DNA from: Marinobacter bohaiensis
GTDB lineage: Bacteria > Pseudomonadota > Gammaproteobacteria > Pseudomonadales > Oleiphilaceae
Direction of reading: 5' to 3'
NCBI RefSeq assembly: GCF_003258515.1
Contig: NZ_QGEH01000002.1
Location: forward strand, 186,001 to 250,000
DNA: 64,000 nt
The notes under the pieces are model-generated. The model did not search any database and was not told the DNA's origin. It was given only the letters and a program-made list of their open reading frames with translations. A program made the position numbers and the translations under genes. Below are positions 22,336 through 30,138 of this stretch, in pieces (positions within the stretch are counted from its first letter, which is position 1; every line of letters starts with the position of its first letter).

Positions 22336-22356
22336 CTCCGGGGCCACACCCCGGAG
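22336..22356. other. Strong GC hairpin between cytochrome c and chemoreceptor genes
   Basis: CTCCGGGG and CCCCGGAG form a perfect 8-bp stem with a five-base loop, downstream of the cytochrome gene on the minus strand. No T-run follows. It may mark the 3' end of the copper operon transcript. The rest of the gap 22239-22423 shows nothing clear. Confidence 0.35.
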
Positions 22357-22423
22357 CTCAGCGCAGCCGTTCCCCTTGGGCTGGCCTCGCAGGCGATCCG
22401 GTCGTCGTGGCGGACGGCCCGCC

Positions 22424-23188
22424 TCAATGGGTGTGGCCATCCGAATAATGGTCATCCTCCCCGGCGGCCGGGGCGGCGTCGTCGTGATGACCATCGCTGT
22501 TGTCGTGAACGTCGCCGCCGGAAGGCGCTTGCTGAGCATCAGTATCGTGGTGGCCTTCGACGTTGTCGTGGTGGGTACCCATATCGGCCCCGGACGCTTC
22601 GGCATGATGGTCGTCGCCGGAGCCGCTCATCATGGCGCCCATGTTGCCGTGATCGTGGTCGTGACCGTCATCGGCCGGGGCATCCCCGGACACTTGCAGC
22701 AGCGCCGCGTACTGCGGCTCGGACAGGCTCGGCAAGTGCCGGACGAACGCGGTCAGCTCCCACAGGTCGGCGTCGTCGTGGGTCTCGCCCCAGGCCGGCA
22801 TACCGGTCATGCGGATGCCGTTCTTGATGATCCAGAACTGCTCCTCCGGTGTCCAATCACCCGCCTGCGTCAGGTCCGGCGGGGTCGGATTGAGGCCGGT
22901 CCGGATCAGCGAGCTGTCTTGACCCGGTTTCAGGTGGCAGGCGGCACAGAGTTGGTCGTAGGCCCGCGCGCCCTGACGGATCATGGCCTCGTCGGACAGG
23001 TCAGCGGGCACCTCAATGTCCACGGCGCGGCTGGCCACTGACTGGCGCATGGTGGTGTGCAGTGCCCACTGCCCGATCGGGCCATGGGCCTCGGTGGCGG
23101 TCACGTTGTAGACGCCGCTGTAGACAAACGCGAGGCCGCTCAGGACCATCACGAGCAGCGTGGCGACAACCCCATACAGGAAACGCAT
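22424..23188 (-). CDS. Membrane-anchored c-type cytochrome with His-rich tail
   Basis: 254 residues. An N-terminal membrane helix (~5-25) is an anchor or uncleaved signal. A single haem-binding motif CAACH occupies 81-85, with Met130 (MTGMPAW) the likely distal ligand, and a standard class I cytochrome fold runs to ~165. Residues ~175-254 form an unusual low-complexity tail with about 15 histidines plus many Asp and Met residues, suited to binding copper or another metal in the periplasm. It follows copB on the same strand after 70 bp, so it is probably a third gene of the copper operon and may couple copper handling to electron transfer. Confidence 0.88.
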   Translation of the reverse strand: MRFLYGVVATLLVMVLSGLAFVYSGVYNVTATEAHGPIGQWALHTTMRQSVASRAVDIEVPADLSDEAMIRQGARAYDQLCAACHLKPGQDSSLIRTGLNPTPPDLTQAGDWTPEEQFWIIKNGIRMTGMPAWGETHDDADLWELTAFVRHLPSLSEPQYAALLQVSGDAPADDGHDHDHGNMGAMMSGSGDDHHAEASGADMGTHHDNVEGHHDTDAQQAPSGGDVHDNSDGHHDDAAPAAGEDDHYSDGHTH

Positions 23189-23258
23189 GATGCACCTCGA
23201 TCATTGTTGGTTGTGACGTTGTCCGGGCCTCAAGGCCCCGACGGCGATAGCAGGACCG

Positions 23259-23993
23259 CTAGAACATCCACCGAACACCCGCAACCGCGTACCACTCTTC
23301 CGTGCTTTCCGCATCCTCCCGGGCCAGGTCGCGGGTATCACCGTACGCCTTTTCGTGAACGACACCGACGTAGGGCGACAGCGTCCGGTCGATCAGGTCA
23401 TAGCTCAGCCGCAACCCCAGCTCGGTGCTGGACAGGCCGCGCCCGATGCCGATGGCCCGGTCCTCACTGAAAGCATAGGTCGCATCCAGCCCCATGTTGA
23501 CGATCCAGCGATTGGTCAGCAGCCATTCGTACTCGACGTCCAGCTCGGTCATGGCTTGGCCGCCCTCGCCGAAGTAGAGGCTGGCGTCGATCTCGAACCA
23601 GTAGGGCGCCAGGCCGGCAATCCCCAGCACGCCGTAGGTCCGGTCGGGCCCTTCCGGCGTGTCGACACGCACCCCGGCCTTGGCGTCGAAGAAGTCCGAG
23701 ATCGGGGTTTGCAGGACCAACTGGTTCTCCAGGGTCTCGTAGGCTCTTTCGTCGATGCCGTATTCGCCCTTGCCCAGCCAGCGCAGCTTGAGTTCGTCGG
23801 TGCCGTAGAAGGCATCACCGTCCCAACTGGCCACTTCTTCATCGCTGTCGCTGTAGCGGTACTCGAACTCCTCGAACTGAATGCCCCAGAAATAGCGCGC
23901 GGTGTGTGGATCGGGTTCCGCGGCCACGACCGGCGACATCCCCCCCGTCAGCGACATCCAAACGCTCCCGACGAACACGGCTGACCACTTCAT
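23259..23993 (-). CDS. copB: Copper resistance outer-membrane protein B
   Basis: 244 residues with a signal peptide ending at VVAAEP. The mature protein consists of amphipathic beta-strands with many aromatic residues and ends in Phe (AGVRWMF), the mark of an outer-membrane barrel. The sequence fits the CopB/PcoB family (FWGIQFEEFEYRYSD near the N-terminus, ELDVEYEWLLTNRW and STELGLRLSYDL later). The Met/His-rich N-terminal domain seen in some CopB proteins is absent, so this is a short form. The start overlaps the copA stop in an ATGA junction. It works with CopA in periplasmic copper detoxification. Confidence 0.92.
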   Translation of the reverse strand: MKWSAVFVGSVWMSLTGGMSPVVAAEPDPHTARYFWGIQFEEFEYRYSDSDEEVASWDGDAFYGTDELKLRWLGKGEYGIDERAYETLENQLVLQTPISDFFDAKAGVRVDTPEGPDRTYGVLGIAGLAPYWFEIDASLYFGEGGQAMTELDVEYEWLLTNRWIVNMGLDATYAFSEDRAIGIGRGLSSTELGLRLSYDLIDRTLSPYVGVVHEKAYGDTRDLAREDAESTEEWYAVAGVRWMF

Positions 23994-25930
23994 GCATCAC
24001 CTCCCTGAACCGGGGTTGTGCCAACGGCGGTGTCCGGACCGCCTTCGACAACAACCTTGCGGAACATGCCGGACGCCGCGTGATAAGACAGATGACAATG
24101 GAAAGCCCACTGTCCCGGCGCGTCCACTTCGGTTTCCATGTAGACAGTGGTGCCCGGCTGGACGCTGACCACATGCTTGATCGGGTTCCACTGCCCCGCC
24201 CCCACGTCGAGGATCGACCACATCCCGTGCAGGTGCATGGGGTGGGTCATCATGGTTTCGTTGACGAACTTGAAGCGGACACGCTCGCCGTATTGCAGGC
24301 GAATCGGATCGGCGTCCTCGAACTTCACCCCGTTGATGCTCCAGCTGTAGCGCTCCATATTGCCGGTCAGGCGCAACTCGATCTCACGGGTCGGCGCACG
24401 CTCGGGGTAGAGCGGCTGGGCGGCACGCAGATCGGCATAGGACAGGAAGCGTCCGCCGTTGGCGGCCTCGGGCGTCAGACCGCTGCCCCTGGCATAGAAG
24501 GGGTTATGCTCACGGCCCTGCGGCGCCGTGCCGGCGTGAGACATGGCCGCGTCGTCTGTCCTGGCCGCCATGGCCCGATGCCGCCCCACGGCGTGCCCCG
24601 CCGGAACAGCGTCGTGTTCGCTCATGTCAGCCGTCGCCATCGGGGCCATCTGATCGTGCCCCATGGCCTCGTGGCTCGCGGCACCGTGGTTCATCTCCCC
24701 ATGCGCCATGGCGCCATGGTCCATCGCCCCGTCATCGGATGCCTGGTCCGCATGATCCATGGCCATGTTGCCGTGACTCATCTCGCCGTGCGCCATCTCA
24801 CTGTGATCCATAGCCGCAGCGCCATGGCCCATATCATCGTGATTCATATCACCGTGGCCCATGTCGCCATGATCCATTCCCGGCATGCCACTCATATCCG
24901 CCATGGTCAGGTAGGACGGCGGGCGTCTGTCGGGGACCGGGGCGGTTTGCCCGGCCCGCGTTGCCAGGGTCCCCCGGGCATAGCCGGAACGGCCCATCGA
25001 CTCGGCAAAGATGGTATAGGCGCGGTCGTCACGCGGTTCCACAATCACGTCGTAGGTTTCCGCCACACCAATGCGGAACTCGTCCACCGGTACCGGGCGA
25101 ACCCGGTTGCCGTCGGCCTCGACCACGGTCAGGGTCAGGCCGGGAATGCGGACATCGAAATAGGTCATCGCCGACGAGTTGATGAAGCGCAGCCGCACCC
25201 GCTCGCCGGGCCTGAACAGACCGGTCCAGTTCTGTGCTGGCCCGTGACCGTTGATCAGGCCGGTGAAGCCCTGCACGTCCTCGACGTCGGCCTTCATCAT
25301 GCGCATGTCGCCCCACATCATCCGGTCTTTCATCGTTGCCCAGAAGCCCCTGTCCCGGGCCTCAGAGACGAAATCCCCCACGGTCAGCTGCTGGCGGTTG
25401 TAGTAATCCGGCATCATCTTGAGGTTGCGCATGATGCGATCGCCGTCGTGCGGATGCTTGTCGGTCAGCTGCACCACGTACTCCCGGTCAAAGGCCACGG
25501 GGTCCGCATCGCGAGGCTCGATCACGATGGCGCCGTAAGCCCCGTTCGGCTCCTGGAAACCGGAATGGCTGTGGAACCAGTAGGTACCGCTCTGGACGAT
25601 CGGGAACTGGTAGGTGAAGGTTTCTCCCGGGCGGATCCCCGGATAGCTGACGCCCGGCACGCCGTCCTGGGTGAACGGCAGGATCAGACCGTGCCAGTGC
25701 ACGGAGGTCATCTCGTCCAGGTTGTTGGTCACATTGATGGTGACGTTCTCGCCCTCCTTGAAGCGCAGGACCGGGCCCGGCGAAGCGCCGTTATAGCCGA
25801 TACCCTCCTTGACGAAATCGCCGGTGTCGATGGTGACCCGGTCGACGGTCAGGTTGTACTCCGCCGCCAGGCCATACGCTGGCAGCACGAGGGTCGACAG
25901 GCCGGCCAAGAGGCGTCTGAAAACGGTCAT
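23990..25930 (-). CDS. copA: Copper resistance multicopper oxidase A
   Basis: 646 residues. The signal (FRRLLAG start, cleavage near GLAAE) contains a twin arginine and may use Tat. All four multicopper-oxidase copper motifs are present: HWHG (78-81), WFHSHSG (118-124), HPMHLHG (563-569) and HCHLSYHAASGM (611-622). Between ~343 and 464 lies a long insert dense in Met and His (repeats such as MDHGDMGHGDMNHDDMGH), expected to bind many Cu(I) ions. CopA oxidises Cu(I) to the less toxic Cu(II) in the periplasm. The ATG at 25928-25930 has GAGGA seven bases upstream; the longer frame is not needed. It is first in copA-copB-cytochrome c, divergent from copRS. Confidence 0.95.
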   Translation of the reverse strand: MTVFRRLLAGLSTLVLPAYGLAAEYNLTVDRVTIDTGDFVKEGIGYNGASPGPVLRFKEGENVTINVTNNLDEMTSVHWHGLILPFTQDGVPGVSYPGIRPGETFTYQFPIVQSGTYWFHSHSGFQEPNGAYGAIVIEPRDADPVAFDREYVVQLTDKHPHDGDRIMRNLKMMPDYYNRQQLTVGDFVSEARDRGFWATMKDRMMWGDMRMMKADVEDVQGFTGLINGHGPAQNWTGLFRPGERVRLRFINSSAMTYFDVRIPGLTLTVVEADGNRVRPVPVDEFRIGVAETYDVIVEPRDDRAYTIFAESMGRSGYARGTLATRAGQTAPVPDRRPPSYLTMADMSGMPGMDHGDMGHGDMNHDDMGHGAAAMDHSEMAHGEMSHGNMAMDHADQASDDGAMDHGAMAHGEMNHGAASHEAMGHDQMAPMATADMSEHDAVPAGHAVGRHRAMAARTDDAAMSHAGTAPQGREHNPFYARGSGLTPEAANGGRFLSYADLRAAQPLYPERAPTREIELRLTGNMERYSWSINGVKFEDADPIRLQYGERVRFKFVNETMMTHPMHLHGMWSILDVGAGQWNPIKHVVSVQPGTTVYMETEVDAPGQWAFHCHLSYHAASGMFRKVVVEGGPDTAVGTTPVQGGDA

Positions 25931-26009
25931 TCGTGTATCCTCGATAGGGGAGCTCCAGCAGAACCTGTGCCCTGGAGCGTTGAGCATGCCCCCACTATGC
26001 CGGGGCAAC

Positions 26010-26026
26010 CTGAATTCCTGCTGAAT
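26010..26026 (+). promoter_or_regulatory. PmrA/CopR-like direct-repeat box, plus orientation
   Basis: CTGAAT-TCCTG-CTGAAT: two perfect 6-bp copies with an 11-bp period, the form bound by OmpR/PmrA-type regulator dimers. It points toward copR, 78 bp before its start. Confidence 0.65.
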
Positions 26027-26043
26027 GCCCGCCCGGAAAGACG

Positions 26044-26060
26044 TTTCAGCGTTGATTCAG
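26044..26060 (-). promoter_or_regulatory. PmrA/CopR-like direct-repeat box, minus orientation
   Basis: On the minus strand CTGAAT-CAACG-CTGAAA, the same 11-bp-period repeat as at 26010-26026 but reversed, pointing toward copA. The pair probably lets CopR control both divergent units. Confidence 0.6.
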
Positions 26061-26103
26061 GCGAAGCGCCCACACTGGCCGGTTTAAATGGGGAGGAACT
26101 CGA

Positions 26104-26769
26104 ATGCGGCTGCTGCTGGTCGAAGACGACGACATGCTGGTGGACAACCTGCAATCGCACCTGGCTCGCGCCGGGTTTGCCGTTGACCGCGTCAGCACCG
26201 TGGCCCAGGCGCGAGCCCTCGGAGTTCAGGAGGATTACCGCATCGCCGTGCTGGATATGGGGCTACCGGATGGTGATGGCCTGCAGGCGCTGCGTCACTG
26301 GCGCCAGAACGATGGTGGCATGCCGGTGTTGATCCTGACCGCCCGTAGCGACTGGCAGGACAAGGTCAACGGCCTCAAGGCCGGCGCCGACGACTACCTC
26401 GCCAAACCGTTTCACACGGAAGAGTTGATTGCCCGTCTGCAGGCCCTGCTGCGGCGTTCGGAGGGGCGGGGCGATCCCACCCTGAAAGTGGGCGGCTACA
26501 TTCTCGACGAGGACCGGCAACGCGTGCAGACCCCGGACGGGGCCTGGCACCCCCTGACCGGTACCGAATTTCGGCTGCTGCGCTGCCTGATGAGCCGGCC
26601 CGGCCGTCTGCTGTCCAAGGATGACCTGCTGGAGCAGCTCTACAGCCTCGACGACGAAGCCGCCCACAACACCATCGAAGCCTACGTGCGACGCCTGCGC
26701 CGGATCCTCGGCCGCGAGGCCATCGTCACCCAGCGCGGCCAGGGTTACAGCTTCCATGTCCCTGGCTGA
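26104..26769 (+). CDS. copR: OmpR/PmrA-family response regulator of the copper locus
   Basis: 221 residues. The receiver has VEDDD, acceptor Asp51 (AVLDMGLPDGDG) and the Lys in LAKPFH. The C-terminal winged helix (~125-220) shows LTGTEFRLLRCLMSRPG and the recognition-helix region NTIEAYVRRLRRIL. It is closest in style to PmrA/QseB-type regulators. It lies divergent to copA and upstream of a kinase it overlaps by 14 bases. The two CTGAAT direct repeats in the shared promoter are its likely targets. Copper as the signal is inferred from position. Confidence 0.9.
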   Translation: MRLLLVEDDDMLVDNLQSHLARAGFAVDRVSTVAQARALGVQEDYRIAVLDMGLPDGDGLQALRHWRQNDGGMPVLILTARSDWQDKVNGLKAGADDYLAKPFHTEELIARLQALLRRSEGRGDPTLKVGGYILDEDRQRVQTPDGAWHPLTGTEFRLLRCLMSRPGRLLSKDDLLEQLYSLDDEAAHNTIEAYVRRLRRILGREAIVTQRGQGYSFHVPG

Positions 26770-28102
26770 CCGGCGCTCGCTGCACACCATTCTGCTGCTG
26801 TGGCTGCTGCCATTGATGGCGGCTTTCATGCTCGTGGCCTGGTTCATCCATGGCGTGCTGCTGGACCGCATGACCCGAGATGTGGTGCATGAACGGCTGC
26901 ACCAGGAGGCGCGATTCCTCGAGAAACAGATCCGCCAGCACTACCCCGACGTGAATCCCGCGCTCAACGCCAGCCCCTACTTCGAAGACGTGTTCCGTCA
27001 CGCCTACGGTATCCGGACGCCGGCCCATCGCTGGATGGCGCCGGCGGAACTCCAGTCGGTCTTGGGGCCGGCTCTCGACAGCGCCCGACCGGCGCTGCTC
27101 AACATCGAGATTCCGGCCACCGATGGCGACGGTGGCAGTCGCTACATCGTGCTGCGCCAGGTGTTCGAGATCGGCGGTGACGCCGTAGTGACCGTGGTGG
27201 CCGAAGACCTGGCCCAGCTGAGCCAGAGCCAGCGCGAGCTGCACATCTGGACGGCGTTTGTCGCCCTGGGCCTGCTGGCCGTGCTGATCGGTCTGGTGCT
27301 GCTGGCGGTGCACCTGGCGCTCAAGCCCATCCGCCAACTGCGGCTATCCCTGGAGCAGTTGCAGCAGGGGCGGCGCAAGCGGCTGACCCTGGCGACGCCG
27401 CCGGAATTCGACCCCCTGCTCTATCAGATCAACCACCTGCTCGACACGCTCGACAACCGCCTGCAACGCTCGCGGGACGCGCTGGGCAACCTGTCCCACA
27501 GCATCAAGACGCCGATTGCGGTCATCCAGCAGGCCCTGGAAGACACCGAGCGGCCGCTGGACGCGCGCTACCGGGCCCAATTGGCGGAGCGGTTGTCACA
27601 GATCGACCGCCAACTGGAGGCGGAAATGCGCCGCAGCCAGTTCGCCGGTCCCCAGGCCGGGCAGCAGGCCCATCCGATCGCCCAGGCGCGGGAACTGCTG
27701 TGGATGATGGGCCGCCTTTACCGGTCCATTGATTTTGAGCTGCATTCCGAGCTGGCGGAGGATTTTCGCTGGCCCATCGACGAACAGGACCTCAGCGAGA
27801 TCCTTGGCAACCTGCTGGACAACGCCGGCAAGTGGGCTCGGCGTCGGGTCGACCTGACGATTCACACAGACCAGGGCGCGCTGACCCTGCGCGTCAGCGA
27901 CGACGGTCCCGGCGTGGCGGATACCGAACGGGCCACCCTCGGCACCCGCGGTCTGCGCCTCGACGAACAGGTGCCGGGGCACGGACTCGGGCTGGCGATC
28001 CTGCGCGACCTGGTCGACCGCTATCACGGCGCAGTCATCTTCCACCGCAGCCCCCGGGGCGGCCTGCAAGCCGACGTGGTGCTGCCGCCCGCGACCGAGT
28101 GA
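26756..28102 (+). CDS. copS: Sensor histidine kinase of the copper locus
   Basis: 448 residues. Two membrane helices (~10-32 and ~165-188) flank a periplasmic sensor of ~130 residues. A short HAMP-like linker follows, then phospho-acceptor His248 in NLSHSIKTPIAVI, and an ATPase domain with N box (LGNLLDNAGKWA), G1 (DDGPGVAD) and G2 (GHGLGLAI). The SHSIKTP form is typical of the PhoQ/QseC branch. The true ATG is at 26756, where translation begins 14 bases before the copR stop; the longer frame is an overlap artefact. The periplasmic domain has several His residues but no obvious Met-rich copper site. It should phosphorylate CopR. Confidence 0.9.
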   Translation: MSLADRRSLHTILLLWLLPLMAAFMLVAWFIHGVLLDRMTRDVVHERLHQEARFLEKQIRQHYPDVNPALNASPYFEDVFRHAYGIRTPAHRWMAPAELQSVLGPALDSARPALLNIEIPATDGDGGSRYIVLRQVFEIGGDAVVTVVAEDLAQLSQSQRELHIWTAFVALGLLAVLIGLVLLAVHLALKPIRQLRLSLEQLQQGRRKRLTLATPPEFDPLLYQINHLLDTLDNRLQRSRDALGNLSHSIKTPIAVIQQALEDTERPLDARYRAQLAERLSQIDRQLEAEMRRSQFAGPQAGQQAHPIAQARELLWMMGRLYRSIDFELHSELAEDFRWPIDEQDLSEILGNLLDNAGKWARRRVDLTIHTDQGALTLRVSDDGPGVADTERATLGTRGLRLDEQVPGHGLGLAILRDLVDRYHGAVIFHRSPRGGLQADVVLPPATE

Positions 28103-28114
28103 CGCAGCGCCGGC

Positions 28115-29941
28115 TCAGTGCTGGCGATCCCCGTAGAGCTGCGCGTAGAGCCCCTGGCGGGCGATCAGATCGTCGTGATGGCCTTCCTCGATGATGTGGC
28201 CGTCTTCGAACACGTAGGCCCGGTCCGCCTGCTTCACGGCGCTCAGACGGTGGGCGATGATCAGGGTGGTGCGCTGTTCCAGGAAGGCTTCGAGGGCCTG
28301 GTGCAGCTGGTACTCGGTCTCCGCGTCCAGCGCCGAGGTGGCCTCATCGAGGATGACCACCGACGGGTCGGACAGCACCATGCGCGCGATCGCCAGACGC
28401 TGGCGCTGGCCGCCGGACAGGCGGATACCCTGGCGCCCGACCAGCGTCTCCAGGCCGGATTCCATGGCCTGGACGGTGCCGTCGAGCTGGGCGATGCGCA
28501 GGGCCTCCCAGAGTTCGGCATCGCTGTGCTCGCGGCCCAGGGTCAGGTTCTCCCGCACCGTGGCGTTGAACAGGGCGGGATGCTGCAACACCGTGGCCAC
28601 ATGCTCGCGCAGGCAGTCCAGGCCGATGCGCTGCACCGGCACGTCGTCGATCAGGATCTCGCCCCGAGTCGGCGTGTACATGCCCAGCAGGACCTGCACC
28701 AGGGTGGACTTGCCGCCGCCGCTGGCGCCGACGATGGCCACCTTCTCGCCCGGCGCCACGTGCAGGTTGATGCCCTGCAGTACCGCTTCCTCGCCGTACT
28801 GGAAGTGGACGTCGCGCAGGGTCAGGCTGACCGTATGGCGGTCCCGGAACGGATCCTCCAGGGCGGGATACTTCGGCTCCTCCTGCAACTGCAGCAGCCG
28901 GTTGATCCGCGCCAGTGCGGCGTTGGCGGCGTAGAAGGCGTACTGCATGTTGAGCATCTCCTGCACCGGCGTGAGCATGAACCAGAGGTAGCCGAACACG
29001 GCGAACATCATGCCAATGCTCAGGTCGGTGAACAGCACCGCCACCATGGCGGCGGCGCGGAAGGCGTCGACGCCGAACTGGAACAGGCTGAAGCTGGCGC
29101 GGGAGGCGGCGTCGCTGCGCCAGGCGAACTGGGCGGCGTGGTCGCGCACGCCGCGGGCACGATCCACCAGGTGGGCCAGGTAATGCTTCTCGCGGTTGGC
29201 GGCGCGCAGTTGGTGGATGGCATCGAGGGTTTCGGTCAGGTCACCCTGGAACGATTCGTAGGCGCGGTTCTCCCGGCGCTTCAGTTCCTTGACCCGCTTG
29301 CCGATGAGCATGGTGCAGAAAATCACCAGCGGGTTGAACAGCAGGATCAGCAGGCCCAGCTCCCACTGCACCCAGAGCAGCACGCCGGCGGTGCCCAGGA
29401 CCGTCAGGCTGGCCACCAGGAAACGGCTGATCGTGGTCCCCAGAAACTGGTCGATGGTGTCCAGGTCAGTAATGAAGTGGCTGGTCACCGCGCCGGCGCC
29501 GAGGGTCTCGTACTCGGCCATGGCGATGCGTCCGAGCCGCCCCAGCAACCGTTCGCGGATGCGGAACACCACGTCCTTGGAGATGATCGAGAACTCCCGC
29601 GACTGGGCCACGTTGAAGGCCAAAGCCAGGGCGCGCATCAGCAATGCCACCAGCACCATCACGCCGATGTAGACCACCGGCTGGTGCCAGCCCGCCGGCA
29701 GGAACGCATCCATCACCGGCAATACCGGCCCCGGTTTGTCGAGCAGTACCTCGTCCACCAGCACCGGCAGCAACAGCGGCAGCGGCACGCTCACCAGGGT
29801 GGCCAGCAGGGCGATGAAGTTGGCGCGCACCAGCCGCGAGCGATGCGCCAGGGCGTACGCCGCGATCTGGCGCCAGGTGTACAGCGGCGGCCGGTAGCCC
29901 GACGCGTCGACCGGTTTCAGTGCTGGGTTGTCCGGATTCAA
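28115..29941 (-). CDS. ABC exporter, fused permease and ATPase (type IV/B family)
   Basis: About 608 residues. The first ~330 form a six-helix exporter membrane domain. The rest is an ATPase domain with Walker A (GASGGGKST), Q-loop (VLQHPALFNATV), signature LSGGQRQRLAIAR and Walker B (VVILDEATSALD), ending in the H-loop IIAHRL. It would work as a homodimer exporting a lipid, peptide or drug; the substrate is unknown. The frame opens at 30016, but a TTG at 29939-29941 has GGAGG four bases upstream and gives the usual length. It is convergent with copS (12 bp between stops) and is not obviously part of the copper system. Confidence 0.88.
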   Translation of the reverse strand: MNPDNPALKPVDASGYRPPLYTWRQIAAYALAHRSRLVRANFIALLATLVSVPLPLLLPVLVDEVLLDKPGPVLPVMDAFLPAGWHQPVVYIGVMVLVALLMRALALAFNVAQSREFSIISKDVVFRIRERLLGRLGRIAMAEYETLGAGAVTSHFITDLDTIDQFLGTTISRFLVASLTVLGTAGVLLWVQWELGLLILLFNPLVIFCTMLIGKRVKELKRRENRAYESFQGDLTETLDAIHQLRAANREKHYLAHLVDRARGVRDHAAQFAWRSDAASRASFSLFQFGVDAFRAAAMVAVLFTDLSIGMMFAVFGYLWFMLTPVQEMLNMQYAFYAANAALARINRLLQLQEEPKYPALEDPFRDRHTVSLTLRDVHFQYGEEAVLQGINLHVAPGEKVAIVGASGGGKSTLVQVLLGMYTPTRGEILIDDVPVQRIGLDCLREHVATVLQHPALFNATVRENLTLGREHSDAELWEALRIAQLDGTVQAMESGLETLVGRQGIRLSGGQRQRLAIARMVLSDPSVVILDEATSALDAETEYQLHQALEAFLEQRTTLIIAHRLSAVKQADRAYVFEDGHIIEEGHHDDLIARQGLYAQLYGDRQH

Positions 29942-30138
29942 ACGACCTCCAGGAAGCTGGCTGGAACACACGCGGCGCCCGTTAACGGGAACGCCGCCCC
30001 CTATTCTACCCGACAACGGTCTGCCACCCGGATTGGGTATTTACGAAACTCCAACAGGCGGGGCTCACCCGGCACTGGCCGCCCGAAACCGGGTCTGCCA
30101 TCATAGCCGGCCCGGAAGGCGTTCAATCACAGGGTCCC

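Noticed and set aside
20286-22448. 720-codon open frame opposite the chemoreceptor gene
   Set aside because: Antisense shadow of the MCP gene; composition is repetitive and there is no ribosome site.
24714-24890. Short tandem-like repeat DNA with CATGG/CCATG spacing, considered as a CRISPR or satellite
   Set aside because: It is the codon-level consequence of the Met/His repeats in CopA; periods vary and there are no distinct spacers.
23906-26332. 808-codon open frame opposite copA
   Set aside because: Antisense to copA; the many His and Val residues come from the reverse of Met/His codons. The copR start lies inside its end in another frame.
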